64,000 nucleotides of DNA from Ruminococcus sp. (lineage in GTDB: Bacteria > Bacillota > Clostridia > Oscillospirales > Ruminococcaceae): assembly GCF_017464355.1 (NCBI RefSeq), contig NZ_JAFUAG010000017.1, forward strand, positions 182,526 through 246,525. The letters are read 5' to 3'. A program made the position numbers and the translations under genes. Shown here piece after piece: positions 18,097-27,638 of this stretch. The notes below the pieces were generated by a model that worked only from the letters and a program-made list of their open reading frames with translations, was not told the DNA's origin and searched no databases. How positions within the stretch are numbered: the stretch's first letter is position 1; each line of letters starts with the position of its first letter.

Positions 18097-21000
18097 TTAT
18101 TCCACGGATTTCAGGCTCTCGGCCATGTTTATCTTTTCCAGCTTGTTCTCCATTACAAGGTTGACCAGCAGGTTGAACACAAAGGTCAGCCCTATGCTGT
18201 AGATATAGCTCATAGGCAGTATGCGCTCCTTGAAGCTTACCATATCCACCACTATCTGCGCCATGACGAACTTGTGCAGCAGCCTGCCCAGCCCCAGCCC
18301 CACGGCAATGCCCAGGGCTGTCAGCGCTATGTTTTCCCGCAGCACATAGGCAGCAGTCTCTTTCTTGAAGAAGCCCAGCACCTTTATGGTGGCTATCTCC
18401 CTCTCACGCTCGGTGATGTTTATGTTGGTCAGGTTGTAAAGCACGATGAATGCCAGCCCCGCCGCACTGAGTATTACCAGCAGCACCACATAGTCAAGGC
18501 TGCTCATAGAGTCGGTCAGACGCTTTTTCAGATCCTGATACAGCGTCATGTTGGTGACACCCTCAAGCTTGCCCAGCACTGTCTGTGCCTTGTAGACATC
18601 TTCACCCGCCCTGAATTTTACATAGGCGTCGTTAAGGTCGCAGTCGCCGCCCAGCTGCCTTGCCACAGCTTCATAGGGCACGAAGATGTAGTTGTAAACG
18701 TGGTTGTCGAATATCTTCTTGACCGTGAACTTCATCACCCGCATATTTTCGTCACGCAGGGTGATCTCGTCCCCCTCCTTCACATCGTACCTCTCAGCGA
18801 TGCTTATGCTCACCAGCGCTTCATCGCCTTCCGGCGGGTCAAGGGGGCTGCCCTCGGTGTCCATGAAATTCATCTTGCCTCTGAGCTGTGAGAAATCCTC
18901 AGGCGCCATAAGGCTTATGCTCTTGGTCAGGTCCTTCTTCACCAGGTCCCATGCCCCCGAATAAACGCAGGCATACTCAGCGCCCATATCCTCCAGCTTG
19001 TCCCGTATCTCCGCAGGCATATCCCCGTTTTCATCGGGGGAATACACCAGCGAGGCATCAGCAGTAACTACCTCCTCATACTGCACCTCGGCAAAGCCCG
19101 ATACCGAGTCTTTCATGCCGAAGCCTGTGAGCAGCAGGGCAGTGCAGCCGCTTATGCCCACTATCATCATGAAGAAACGCTTCTTGTAGCGGAAGATGTT
19201 CCTGATAGATACCTTGTGCAGGAACTTCATCTTGTCCCAGATAAATGGTATCCTCTCCAGCAGCACCCTCTTGCCCGCCTTTGGCGCCTTGGGGCGCATA
19301 AGGCCTGCGGCAGTCTCGGAAAGCTCATACCTGCATGAAAGCCACGCTGCACCCACCGAGCATATTATAGCCACAGCCCCCGCAATGGAAGCCAGCTTCC
19401 AGTCAAAGAGGTAGTCTATATCCAGCTCTATGTACATGAGCTTGTAGGTCATCCAGATGACCTTTGGGAACAGCACTGTTCCCACACCGTAGCCCAGCAC
19501 ACAGCCCAGCACCGCCGCAGTTCCCGCATAGACGGTGAACTTGCTCATGATAGCTCTCTCGGAATACCCCAGGGCTTTCAGGGTGCCTATCTGGGTGCGC
19601 CTTTCCTCTACCATGCGGCTCATGGTGGTCATGCAGACCAGTGCCGCCACCAGTATGAAGAATATGGGGAAGACCCTTGCCACCTGCTCAACTATCTCCG
19701 AGTCGTTCTCAAAGCAGGCATAGCCGATGTTGGTGTTCCTGTCCAGCAGGAACACATCGGGCTTTTTCAGGTCACGCAGCTCCTGCTCGCCGTCAGCCAG
19801 CTCCTGCTCGGCCTTGGCTATCTCCTCATCAAAGGAGGTCACGCCGTCCTGATATTCCTCCTCGCCGTCTTCATACTTTTTCAGGCCTTCTTCGTATTCA
19901 GCCTTGCCGTCCTCGTATTCTTTCTTTCCTTTTTCCAGTTCGGCCTTGCCGTCCTCCAGCTGTTTTACGCCGTCCTCATACTCAGCCCTGCCGCTGTCAT
20001 ACCGGCTTTTTCCCGAGTTATACTGCGCCAGCGAGGCCGCATACTGCGCATAGCCCGCATCGTATCGGGCTTTGCCTGCCTCGTACTGTGCCCTGCCCTC
20101 GGCAAGGGCGGTGCGCTGCTTGTCCAGCTCCGCCTGACCTGCTGCAAGCTCGGTCTTTTTGCTTTCAAGCTCTGTTCTGGCGGCTTCAAGCTGCTCAAAG
20201 CCTGCGTCCAGCTGAGCCTTGCCTGCGGTAACGGCCGCAGCCTGTTCCTCGGGGAGCATATCTAGCATTCCAAGATACTGTCCGTATTCCGTCATAAATG
20301 CGGCATACTGCTCATTCAGCGCCGAGGTTTGTGCATCTATCTCCGCCTGGCCTGCCGCCAGCTGTTCTGCTCCTGCGTCTATCTCCGCCTGTGCCGCCGC
20401 CAGAGCATTCTCGCCCTCGGTCAGCTGTGCAGCACTCTGGTCCAGCTGTTTCTTGCTTGCCGCCAGCTGTGCCGCTGCATTGTCCAGCTGAGTTTTTCCG
20501 CTTGCCAGTGTGCCTGCGGTATCATCGAGGGTCTTCTTGGCATCAGCCAGCTTCTTCTCGTTATCGGATATCTCCTTTTCGCCGTCGGCTATGTCCTTCT
20601 CCGCATCGGTGAGTTTTTCTGCGGCCTCATCAAGCTCAGCCCTGGCATCGTCCAGCTCGGCACGGGCATCGTCCAGCTTCTGCTGACCCTCAGCCCTGGC
20701 ATCTTCAAGCTCCTGCCTGCCCTCAGCCAGTTCGTACTCCGCATCGGAAACTATCCTGTCATACCTGTCCTCTGCCTGTTCCTCGGCGGCCTTTTCCCAG
20801 CCGTCCTCACGGTCGGACATATAATCCTTGTACTCATCTGAGTACACATCAAGCTCATGGTCAAGCTTTACATAAAGCTCGGTGTAAACCTCCATATCAA
20901 AGGCAGCCCTGTCAAGGTAGATGTACCCGTTTACCGCACCGCTGCCCAGGGTGGTGGTGCCCCTTTCAAAATGCACATAGGCAGGGGAGTATATCCTGCC

Positions 21001-21501
21001 CACCACCGTTACCTCCCGCGGGGTGAAATCCTCCAGCGTATCCTCGGGGTTCTCGGGAGAAACAGTGAACCTGTCCCCCACCTTATACTTGGTTTTCCCG
21101 TCCACCAGACATTCGTTCTCGTTTTCGGGCAGCCTGCCCTCCAGCAGTTCGGGCACATTTATCCCCTCTGTCAGCGAGTGGGTCTTGAAGACAAGCTCGT
21201 TGCCCGCTTCATCATTCAGCACCAGGTCGAGGGCATAGGCGCCCTCCGCCCCGCGGACGTCCTTTCTGCCCCGCAGGGCTTCAACGTCCTCTTCCTCCCA
21301 GCCAAGGGTGGATATTATGCGGTAGTCGAACAGTTCATGGTCTGTCATGAAACCGCCCACCGTATTCACCATGGCAGGGGTGGTTATCTTCACCCCCGAG
21401 AAAAATCCCACACCCAGAGCGATGATGGCCAGTATGGCCGCAAACCTGCCGAAGGTGCTTTTTATCTCACGAAAGGTGGAAACTCTCAGTTTGGACTTCA
21501 T
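18097..21501 (-). CDS. ABC transporter permease, FtsX/MacB type, with long extracytoplasmic coiled coil
   Basis: A 1134-residue permease partnering the ATPase encoded 6 bases upstream. A membrane helix lies near residues 20-38. Residues about 238-578 form a very long, low-complexity coiled coil (repeats such as YEDGKAEYEEG and AAAQLAASKKQLDQS). The first FtsX domain begins near residue 600 (FPIFFILVAALVCMTTM ... RTQIGTLKALGYSERAI), and a second FtsX domain is at the C-terminus (ITEREREIATIKVLGFF). Such exporters move peptides or lipids or transmit force across the membrane rather than import sugars. Substrate unknown. It precedes GH3 by 46 bases, but a functional link is not shown. Confidence 0.88.
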   Translation of the reverse strand: MKSKLRVSTFREIKSTFGRFAAILAIIALGVGFFSGVKITTPAMVNTVGGFMTDHELFDYRIISTLGWEEEDVEALRGRKDVRGAEGAYALDLVLNDEAGNELVFKTHSLTEGINVPELLEGRLPENENECLVDGKTKYKVGDRFTVSPENPEDTLEDFTPREVTVVGRIYSPAYVHFERGTTTLGSGAVNGYIYLDRAAFDMEVYTELYVKLDHELDVYSDEYKDYMSDREDGWEKAAEEQAEDRYDRIVSDAEYELAEGRQELEDARAEGQQKLDDARAELDDARAELDEAAEKLTDAEKDIADGEKEISDNEKKLADAKKTLDDTAGTLASGKTQLDNAAAQLAASKKQLDQSAAQLTEGENALAAAQAEIDAGAEQLAAGQAEIDAQTSALNEQYAAFMTEYGQYLGMLDMLPEEQAAAVTAGKAQLDAGFEQLEAARTELESKKTELAAGQAELDKQRTALAEGRAQYEAGKARYDAGYAQYAASLAQYNSGKSRYDSGRAEYEDGVKQLEDGKAELEKGKKEYEDGKAEYEEGLKKYEDGEEEYQDGVTSFDEEIAKAEQELADGEQELRDLKKPDVFLLDRNTNIGYACFENDSEIVEQVARVFPIFFILVAALVCMTTMSRMVEERRTQIGTLKALGYSERAIMSKFTVYAGTAAVLGCVLGYGVGTVLFPKVIWMTYKLMYIELDIDYLFDWKLASIAGAVAIICSVGAAWLSCRYELSETAAGLMRPKAPKAGKRVLLERIPFIWDKMKFLHKVSIRNIFRYKKRFFMMIVGISGCTALLLTGFGMKDSVSGFAEVQYEEVVTADASLVYSPDENGDMPAEIRDKLEDMGAEYACVYSGAWDLVKKDLTKSISLMAPEDFSQLRGKMNFMDTEGSPLDPPEGDEALVSISIAERYDVKEGDEITLRDENMRVMKFTVKKIFDNHVYNYIFVPYEAVARQLGGDCDLNDAYVKFRAGEDVYKAQTVLGKLEGVTNMTLYQDLKKRLTDSMSSLDYVVLLVILSAAGLAFIVLYNLTNINITEREREIATIKVLGFFKKETAAYVLRENIALTALGIAVGLGLGRLLHKFVMAQIVVDMVSFKERILPMSYIYSIGLTFVFNLLVNLVMENKLEKINMAESLKSVE

Positions 21502-21507
21502 AGGCTG

Positions 21508-22212
21508 TTACCACTCGATATCTTCCACATCGACTATCTCGGTGTTGAGCCTCATGCTTTCCACCATGCCGCTTTTTACGGTGATTATCCTGTCCGCCAT
21601 GGCCGCCAGGGCTGAGTTGTGGGTTATGACCACCACCGTCATGCCGCTTTTGCGGCAGGTGTCCTGAAGCAGCTTAAGCACTGCCTTACCTGTGTTGTAG
21701 TCCAGAGCGCCCGTAGGCTCATCGCACAGCAGCAGCTTTGGGTTCTTGGCCAGCGCCCTTGCTATGGCCACACGCTGCTGCTCACCGCCCGAAAGCTGGG
21801 CAGGGAAGTTCTTCATTCTCTCACCGAGACCTACCTGTTCAAGCACTGTTTCCGCATCGAGGGGGTCCTTGCATATCTGGGCTGCCAGCTCAACGTTCTC
21901 CTTGGCAGTAAGGTTCTGTACCAGATTATAAAACTGGAAAACGAACCCTATATCGTACCGCCTGTAGGCTGTAAGCTCCTTTTTGCCCAGGGTGGATATC
22001 TCCCGTCCGTCCAGCTTTACGCTGCCCGAGGTCAGTGTGTCCATTCCCCCCAGGATATTCAGTATGGTGGTCTTGCCTGCGCCCGAAGCACCTACTATCA
22101 CGCAGAACTCACCCTTCTCTATCTCAAAGGTAGCGTCCTTGAGGGCGTGTATCTCCACCTCACCTGTCTTATATGTTTTCCTGACGTTTTTGAATTCAAC
22201 GAAAGCACTCAT
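21508..22212 (-). CDS. ABC transporter ATP-binding protein (MacB/LolD-like)
   Basis: A 234-residue ATPase powering the adjacent FtsX-type permease. It contains Walker [10 protein letters not shown], the Q-loop region [14 protein letters not shown], the signature [15 protein letters not shown], Walker [13 protein letters not shown] and the switch VITHN, all typical of the MacB/LolD/FtsE group. The start is placed at the ATG at 22212, with AAGGGTG upstream; a GTG three codons earlier (22221) overlaps that ribosome-binding site and is less likely. Its stop is 6 bases before the permease start, so translation is coupled. Confidence 0.92.
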   Translation of the reverse strand: MSAFVEFKNVRKTYKTGEVEIHALKDATFEIEKGEFCVIVGASGAGKTTILNILGGMDTLTSGSVKLDGREISTLGKKELTAYRRYDIGFVFQFYNLVQNLTAKENVELAAQICKDPLDAETVLEQVGLGERMKNFPAQLSGGEQQRVAIARALAKNPKLLLCDEPTGALDYNTGKAVLKLLQDTCRKSGMTVVVITHNSALAAMADRIITVKSGMVESMRLNTEIVDVEDIEW

Positions 22213-22247
22213 TTTACTCACCCTTACTTCAAAAATGATGTTAACAT

Positions 22248-22276
22248 ATTATACCATACCACAGCTGAAAAATCAA
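22248..22276 (-). promoter_or_regulatory. Sigma-A promoter of the ABC exporter operon
   Basis: On the minus strand: TTGATT (22276-22271), a 17-base spacer, TATAAT (22253-22248), 36 bases before the ATPase start. Confidence 0.7.
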
Positions 22277-22313
22277 GAAAAAAAGGCATACGGGAAGTCA
22301 GCAAATTGTGAAC

Positions 22314-22349
22314 AAAAACGGGCACGGACGTATATGCGTCCGCACCCGT
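22314..22349 (-). terminator. Terminator of the LRR-dockerin gene
   Basis: ACGGGCACGGACG pairs with CGTCCGCACCCGT (internal CA/CA mismatch) around TATATG. On the minus strand it is followed by TTTTT, about 17 bases past the stop. Confidence 0.8.
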
Positions 22350-22366
22350 ATCAGGTTGCTGTCCGT

Positions 22367-25144
22367 TCAGCTGAGGGCTCTTATGCCCTTGACGTGTGCT
22401 GCAATGGCAGAAAGGTCGGTAACGTTCACATCGCCGTCGCCGTTTACATCTGCGGCCTCCAGCCTGTCGCCCTCAAGAGCAGAGATAGCCTTTACGTGAG
22501 CCGCCGTCAGTGTGACATCTGTTACATTCACCTCGCCGTCGCCGTTCACATCGCCTCTGACCCTGTCATCTGCGGGCTCAGGCTCGGGGGTAGGCTGAGG
22601 CTCGGGAGTGGGTTCTGTGTCAGATCCATGGTTGGGGTCTTCATGGGGTCTTGTTTCAGAGCTGAACTCCTTTTCCACCAGCAGTGTGTCGGGTGAAAGC
22701 ACGAAAACACTCAGCTCACAGTTCTTTTCGTCCGGGAGATCAGAAATGTTTTTGGCGGTGTACCACCTGATCTTGCCGTCACTGCAGTAAACAGGCGCAC
22801 AATCCGAAAGCGCCATGGAGCCGTCGGCGATGATGTTCTCATTCAGCACGACGCAGTTTTTGTCTATGGAAGCTATGTGGAAGCTTTCGTCGTTTGTTGA
22901 AACATCGGTCTCTTTCCACATAACTATGAACTTGTCATCTGATACCTTAGTCACCTGCGGCGGCGAAAGCTCAACAGTGGTGTCCCCGGCGGGGTAGCTT
23001 GTGAGATACGTTGTGGAAACAGTATCGTTGTCGATATCCACCTTTGAAACGAAGATGTTGCGCTGGTCATCATAGCTGCCTGCGTTCTCCTGGTCTATGG
23101 TGTTGCCGAATATCAGCGGGTCGTGGCCTGAAAGCTCAAGTCCGCCCAGGCTGACACCTGTTCTGTTCTCGCCTGTGGTTCCCTGTATGTCCAGTATGTC
23201 ATAAGCTGCAAAGCTGCTGCTGTCGTTATAGCAGTTCAGTACCACGCTTCTCGGGTAAGCATCGCCCAGGTCAAGGGTGAACAGATATCCGTCAGCCGAC
23301 TTTACATACTGGTCGAAGGAATGGCTCACATAAGACCCCGGGAAGTCAGTGCCGCCTACCATGCTCTCCATATCTATGCTCAGTGTCAGATTTGTCTGGT
23401 GGCGCAGGCCGTCATCGTGCTTGTAGATCTGGTGGCAGGTGTGTATCACCAGCTTGTCCCCGTACTCAGCCATGCTGACAGTGCCTGCCCTGAAAGGCAG
23501 ATAGGTGTCCAGCCCACGGAATACCGTTTTGTCAAGGTACTGCCAGTCCTTGGAATATTTTGCCACCTTTATCACTGCCTGGAAAGAGCTCTCATCGGGG
23601 TTGAAATCACCTGTCACCACGAAATTATACTTGCTGCCGCAGTACATACCGCCCCATATGGGCAGCAGATCGGTCATCTCGGCTTCCTCGGTCAGCTTTC
23701 CGCTTTCAGGGTCATATCCGTATACCGAGAGCTTCACAGGATCTGCTCTGGAGACTTGGTAGTCATCGCTGTCGGGCGAGGTCTCATATACCATGCCTGA
23801 ACCTTGTACAATGTAGTATCCTCCCTCGGGTCTTTCACAGATATATGACCTTTTGGGTGAGGTGTGGCAATCGTAGTAGCCGCTGTATTCGTTGTCATCG
23901 ATGTTATCTGACAGGATAGGGTCTACCCTCAGGCTCGACATCAGTTCCTCAATATCGTAGCTGGTCTCAAAGCCGTTTGCCTTTGCAAATTTGTCAGCCA
24001 CAGAACCCTCGCTGCAATAGAAGACTATGCCCGTCATGCCCAGGAAAGCTTCCTCGTCAATGCGCTCTATGCTGTCAGGGAAGTATATCCTTTCCGCCTG
24101 AGAATCGCAGAAAGCACGGGTGTTTATCTCCCTTGTGCCCTCGGGTATTATGACGTCCTTGCCTGCCCTGAAGCCCTCAACGACTATATCGTTTACCACC
24201 ACAAGTCCGTCCCTTGCTATCATGCTGTCCATCCAGGCAGTTACATTAAGTGCGTACCTGCCTATGCTTGTGACAGATGAGGGTATCACTATCTCGCCCA
24301 GCCTGTACTGCCAGTTGAAGCACATATCGCCAATGTGGGTAACGGTGTCGGGTATGACGACCTTCTCCAGCAAAACAGTGTTGATGTCCTCGTGGTCAAA
24401 GCCGAAAGCATCGTCCCCCAGCGAGGTAACGGTCCTGCCGTCTATCTCAGAGGGTATGACAACATTGACAGAGGTGCCCACATAGTCGGTTATCTCTATG
24501 GTGCCGTCATCAAGCTCTGTGTAAGTGAAGTCCTCGGCGCTGTTAGGTGCATCAGGCGTATCGGGTACATCAGGCACCTCAGGCTCATCTTCACCCGTTA
24601 TATATCCGTAGATAGTGTCCACACTCTGGAAAGCTGTCGTGTCGCCCAGCTTATTGCCCTCGGCATCATAATATACTATGACAGGCAGTGTCACCGAGCC
24701 GCTGCCGCTGTACAGCGACCACATCAGCGAGTTGAAGCTGTCCACACTGCTGTTTTCAGGGGAGCAGAAGCTTATCTTGTCAGTGTCTGTCTCATCGCGG
24801 AAAGTCTTTACCGTTTCAACGTCGTTGTTGTCGATGTCAAGGTAGACAAAGTTAGCCAGGCTTTTGTCCAGTGCCTCGGAATTGCTGATGTTCCTGAGTG
24901 TCCCGCGGGTGTTGCCGCAGGTAGGTCTGCCGAAGATAAGCACCGTGGGCAGGCCGTTGTTAAGTTCAAGCTCATTGCCGTCCACATCGCATATGGCCAT
25001 GCCCTCAAGAGGAGCAGCGCTTGCTGTCATCTGTGCGCCGAAGCCGCCCCCCGCAGGGAACACAGCAGCCCCCGCACTCATCGCCATGACCAGTGCTGCC
25101 GCTGCGGCAGAAGCCCTTTTCAGCAGTAACATTTTTCTTTTCAT
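22367..25144 (-). CDS. Secreted thioredoxin-like / BspA-type LRR / dockerin protein
   Basis: A 925-residue exported protein. An Ala-rich signal peptide is followed by a thioredoxin-fold segment (about 50-190; PTVLIFGRPTCGNTRGTLR, NFVYLDIDNND, LPVIVYYDAEGN) in which only one cysteine of the usual CxxC pair is present. A short Pro/Asp linker leads to BspA-type LRR_5 repeats (about 200-400; KVVIPDTVTHIGDMCF, EIVIPSSVTSIGRYAL). A beta-rich region of about 430 residues with no recognised family follows. After a PTPEPQPTPEPEP linker, the C-terminal dockerin has two repeats (VNGDGEVNVTD, VNGDGDVNVTD). It is probably a cell-surface or cohesin-bound component; catalytic function is not evident. AGGGGTG sets the ATG at 25144. 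Confidence 0.85.
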   Translation of the reverse strand: MKRKMLLLKRASAAAAALVMAMSAGAAVFPAGGGFGAQMTASAAPLEGMAICDVDGNELELNNGLPTVLIFGRPTCGNTRGTLRNISNSEALDKSLANFVYLDIDNNDVETVKTFRDETDTDKISFCSPENSSVDSFNSLMWSLYSGSGSVTLPVIVYYDAEGNKLGDTTAFQSVDTIYGYITGEDEPEVPDVPDTPDAPNSAEDFTYTELDDGTIEITDYVGTSVNVVIPSEIDGRTVTSLGDDAFGFDHEDINTVLLEKVVIPDTVTHIGDMCFNWQYRLGEIVIPSSVTSIGRYALNVTAWMDSMIARDGLVVVNDIVVEGFRAGKDVIIPEGTREINTRAFCDSQAERIYFPDSIERIDEEAFLGMTGIVFYCSEGSVADKFAKANGFETSYDIEELMSSLRVDPILSDNIDDNEYSGYYDCHTSPKRSYICERPEGGYYIVQGSGMVYETSPDSDDYQVSRADPVKLSVYGYDPESGKLTEEAEMTDLLPIWGGMYCGSKYNFVVTGDFNPDESSFQAVIKVAKYSKDWQYLDKTVFRGLDTYLPFRAGTVSMAEYGDKLVIHTCHQIYKHDDGLRHQTNLTLSIDMESMVGGTDFPGSYVSHSFDQYVKSADGYLFTLDLGDAYPRSVVLNCYNDSSSFAAYDILDIQGTTGENRTGVSLGGLELSGHDPLIFGNTIDQENAGSYDDQRNIFVSKVDIDNDTVSTTYLTSYPAGDTTVELSPPQVTKVSDDKFIVMWKETDVSTNDESFHIASIDKNCVVLNENIIADGSMALSDCAPVYCSDGKIRWYTAKNISDLPDEKNCELSVFVLSPDTLLVEKEFSSETRPHEDPNHGSDTEPTPEPQPTPEPEPADDRVRGDVNGDGEVNVTDVTLTAAHVKAISALEGDRLEAADVNGDGDVNVTDLSAIAAHVKGIRALS

Positions 25145-25285
25145 GTATAAACACCCCTCTGTATACAATATGTTACCTTAGATTATACCACTTTTTCCGT
25201 GCAATGTCAATAAAATAGAACACAGATTAACCGACGTAAAACATAAAAGTTCACTAAAGGGTGGGGGCGGCGGAAAGCTCCCCCC

Positions 25286-25314
25286 TTGACAAAAATGCGG
25301 GAGGGTGGTATAAT
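25286..25314 (+). promoter_or_regulatory. Sigma-A promoter of the T-box/asnS operon
   Basis: TTGACA (25286-25291), a 17-base spacer, TATAAT (25309-25314). Transcription would start just before the T-box leader. Confidence 0.85.
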
Positions 25315-25324
25315 TATCACAATA

Positions 25325-25590
25325 TTTTTGAAACGCTGTGACCAAGAGAAGTAACATAGGTGTTCACTTTACAGAGAGCGCGGGAAAGGTGTGAGCCGCG
25401 CAGCAGAGCCTTTGCGAATAACACTTGCGAGTGGTGAACCGAAAGGTGTGCCGAGTAGGGGAGACGTGTTCCTCACGTTACGAGGATAAGAGTGACATCG
25501 CTCGGATAAATGCCTTTGAGCGAAATGTAATTCAGGTGGTACCGCGAAGCTTAATGCTCTCGTCCTGTTTCGGGACGAGGGCTTTTTTAT
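25325..25590 (+). promoter_or_regulatory. T-box leader, probable Asn specificity
   Basis: A tRNA-sensing antitermination leader. The conserved T-box AGGTGGTACCGCGAAGC is at 25534-25550. A CTCGTCC/GGGACGAG terminator with TTTTTT follows at about 25557-25587. In the Stem I region an internal loop reads AATAACAC with the Asn codon AAC at 25420-25422 as the likely specifier, consistent with asnS downstream. When uncharged tRNA-Asn binds, the antiterminator should form and the zinc-ribbon gene and asnS are expressed. Stem I pairing was judged by eye only. Confidence 0.88.
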
Positions 25591-25627
25591 TTGCCAAGCG
25601 TCAGCGTTTTTGTGAGGAGGAGACTAT

Positions 25628-25855
25628 ATGGAAAATACCAACAATGAAAATTTAAAGTGCCTGCGCTGCGGTGAAGAAATGGTCACGGCAGAACTGCTGA
25701 TGTACCTCGCTTCCCAGCCTGTAGTACAGCGTACCAGAAAGGGTGTGCTGTCGGCCCCCGTGCAGTCGGCTACGCAGTGCTATGTATGCAGGAACTGCGG
25801 TTATATCGAGCTTCGGGCGAAAGAACCCCACAAACTTAAATTCCGCACTGAATAG
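25628..25855 (+). CDS. Small zinc-ribbon protein under T-box control
   Basis: A 75-residue protein with two CxxC pairs, CLRCGEE near the N-terminus and CYVCRNCGYIELRAKE in the second half, spaced as in a zinc ribbon. It has no signal peptide or membrane span, so it is probably cytoplasmic. GAGGAGG lies 7 bases before the ATG. It is the first gene after the T-box terminator and 35 bases before asnS, so it should be induced with asnS when asparagine is short. Related small nucleic-acid-binding-like zinc proteins are common in Clostridia, but I do not recognise a named function. Confidence 0.8.
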   Translation: MENTNNENLKCLRCGEEMVTAELLMYLASQPVVQRTRKGVLSAPVQSATQCYVCRNCGYIELRAKEPHKLKFRTE

Positions 25856-25890
25856 GATACGGATAAATGTTATCGAAAGGAAGAAAAGCT

Positions 25891-27264
25891 ATGAAACACA
25901 TCGACATCAAGGAAGTATTGCAGAACAAGGAACTCATCGGGCAGAAAGTTACCGTATGCGGCTGGGTGAGGACTTCGAGAAATTCAAAGAACGTGGCTTT
26001 CGTTGAACTCAACGACGGCACATCGCTGAAGAACGTTCAGGTCGTTATAGATAAGTCGGGAGACCCCGATTACAAGGATATCCCCAGGGTGGGCACTGCC
26101 GTTAAGGTCGAGGGCGAGCTGGTGGAGGGCAGGAACGCTGCCGAGATAAACATCGCTCCCGCAGGCCTTGCCGTGCTGGGCGACTGCCCCCAGGATTACC
26201 CCCTGCAGAAGAAGGGCCACACCCTTGAATTCCTGCGCACCATGCCCCACCTGAGAGGCAGGACCAACACCTTCAACGCTGTTATGAGAGTGCGCTCGGT
26301 GCTGGCACAGGCTATACATCAGTATTATCAGGAGAGGAACTACGTTTATGTGAACACTCCTCTGATAACAGGCTCTGACTGCGAGGGCGCAGGCGAGATG
26401 TTCCAGGTAACTACCATCGGCTATTCTCAGGAATACAAGAACGAAGAAGAATACTACGCAGCCGATTTCTTCGGCAGAAGAGCAGGCCTGTCCGTTTCGG
26501 GTCAGCTGGAGGGCGAAATGGCAGCAACTGCCATGGGCAAGATATATACCTTCGGCCCCTCTTTCAGGGCTGAGAACTCCAACACCCCCAAGCACCTGGC
26601 TGAGTTCTGGCACGTTGAGCCCGAGATAGCTTTCGCTGAGCTGGACGATGTCATCGAGGTGGCCGAGGATATGGTAAAGCACGTTATCCGTACCGTGCTT
26701 GACAAGTGCCCCGATGAGATAGCATTCTTCGATGCCCACTTTGAAAAGGGTCTTAAGGCAAGGCTTGAAGAGCTTATCAGCCACGAGTTCGGCAGAGTTA
26801 CCTATACCGAGGCTATCGAGCTGCTGAAAAAGTCGGGCGAGAACTTTGTGTATCCCGTTGAGTGGGGCTGCGACCTGCAGACTGAGCATGAGAGATATCT
26901 CTCTGAAAAGGTGTTCAAGAAGGCTGTGTTCGTGACCGATTATCCCAAGGAGATCAAGAGCTTCTACATGAAGCAGAACCCCGACGGCAAGACAGTTGCA
27001 GCTGTTGACCTGCTGGTACCCGGTGTCGGCGAGATCATCGGCGGCAGCGAGAGAGAGGCTGACTACGACAAGCTTATCGCTACCATGAAGGAGCGCGGCA
27101 TGAACCTTGACCTCTACAGCGATTACCTTGACCTGAGAAAGTTCGGCACCGTGCCCCACGGCGGCTTCGGTCTGGGCTTTGAAAGACTTATCATGTATGT
27201 AACAGGCGTACAGAACATCAGAGATGTCATCATGTTCCCAAGAACAGTAGGTTCTATCAGATAA
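25891..27264 (+). CDS. asnS: Asparaginyl-tRNA synthetase
   Basis: Charges tRNA-Asn with asparagine in the cytoplasm. The 457-residue class IIb synthetase has the N-terminal OB-fold anticodon-binding domain (VTVCGWVRTSRNSKNVAFVE), the AsnRS motif LRTMPHLRGRTNTFNAVMRV, motif 2 FGPSFRAENS and motif 3 GGFGLGFERLIMYVTG. It lacks the large insertion of bacterial AspRS. The ATG at 25891 is chosen because GAAAGGA lies upstream and the domain begins at once; an ATG 8 codons earlier has no such site. It belongs to the T-box operon, and the next small gene begins 2 bases after its stop. Confidence 0.95.
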   Translation: MKHIDIKEVLQNKELIGQKVTVCGWVRTSRNSKNVAFVELNDGTSLKNVQVVIDKSGDPDYKDIPRVGTAVKVEGELVEGRNAAEINIAPAGLAVLGDCPQDYPLQKKGHTLEFLRTMPHLRGRTNTFNAVMRVRSVLAQAIHQYYQERNYVYVNTPLITGSDCEGAGEMFQVTTIGYSQEYKNEEEYYAADFFGRRAGLSVSGQLEGEMAATAMGKIYTFGPSFRAENSNTPKHLAEFWHVEPEIAFAELDDVIEVAEDMVKHVIRTVLDKCPDEIAFFDAHFEKGLKARLEELISHEFGRVTYTEAIELLKKSGENFVYPVEWGCDLQTEHERYLSEKVFKKAVFVTDYPKEIKSFYMKQNPDGKTVAAVDLLVPGVGEIIGGSEREADYDKLIATMKERGMNLDLYSDYLDLRKFGTVPHGGFGLGFERLIMYVTGVQNIRDVIMFPRTVGSIR

Positions 27265-27266
27265 TC

Positions 27267-27629
27267 ATGACGTTTCTTGCGGTCATGCTCATGCTGGCAG
27301 CTATCATCGGGCTGCCTGTGGGCGGGGCAGTGTATCTCCGTCATCGGCGGGACAAAAAGCTTTTGCGCAAAATATCAGTGCAGGTGAAGAACGACCTGCT
27401 GTCCCCCTCTGGCTACGGGCAGATAAGCCCTGACGTCATGGCGATGATAAAGGGGCATATGCTGAAAAGCCATGTCTTCTTCACGGTGATATCCTGGGCG
27501 GTGCTGGCGGTCATAGGACTCATCGGCCGCAGACGGGTGTATCTTTCGGTGCTGGCAGACGCAGCGCTGGTATTTGCGGCAGCAGCTGCCATACACCTGG
27601 CCTTTGCTCTGCACACACTGGCGGACTAG
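27267..27629 (+). CDS. Small membrane protein of unknown function
   Basis: A 120-residue protein with a hydrophobic N-terminal helix (residues 3-23), a basic stretch RHRRDKKLLRK, and one or two further helices (about 69-85 and 92-115). The ATG starts 2 bases after the asnS stop, with no separate ribosome-binding site, so translation is probably coupled to asnS. No family is recognised. It is likely part of the T-box operon, but nothing ties it to tRNA charging. Confidence 0.65.
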   Translation: MTFLAVMLMLAAIIGLPVGGAVYLRHRRDKKLLRKISVQVKNDLLSPSGYGQISPDVMAMIKGHMLKSHVFFTVISWAVLAVIGLIGRRRVYLSVLADAALVFAAAAAIHLAFALHTLAD

Positions 27630-27638
27630 GCTGCCCTT

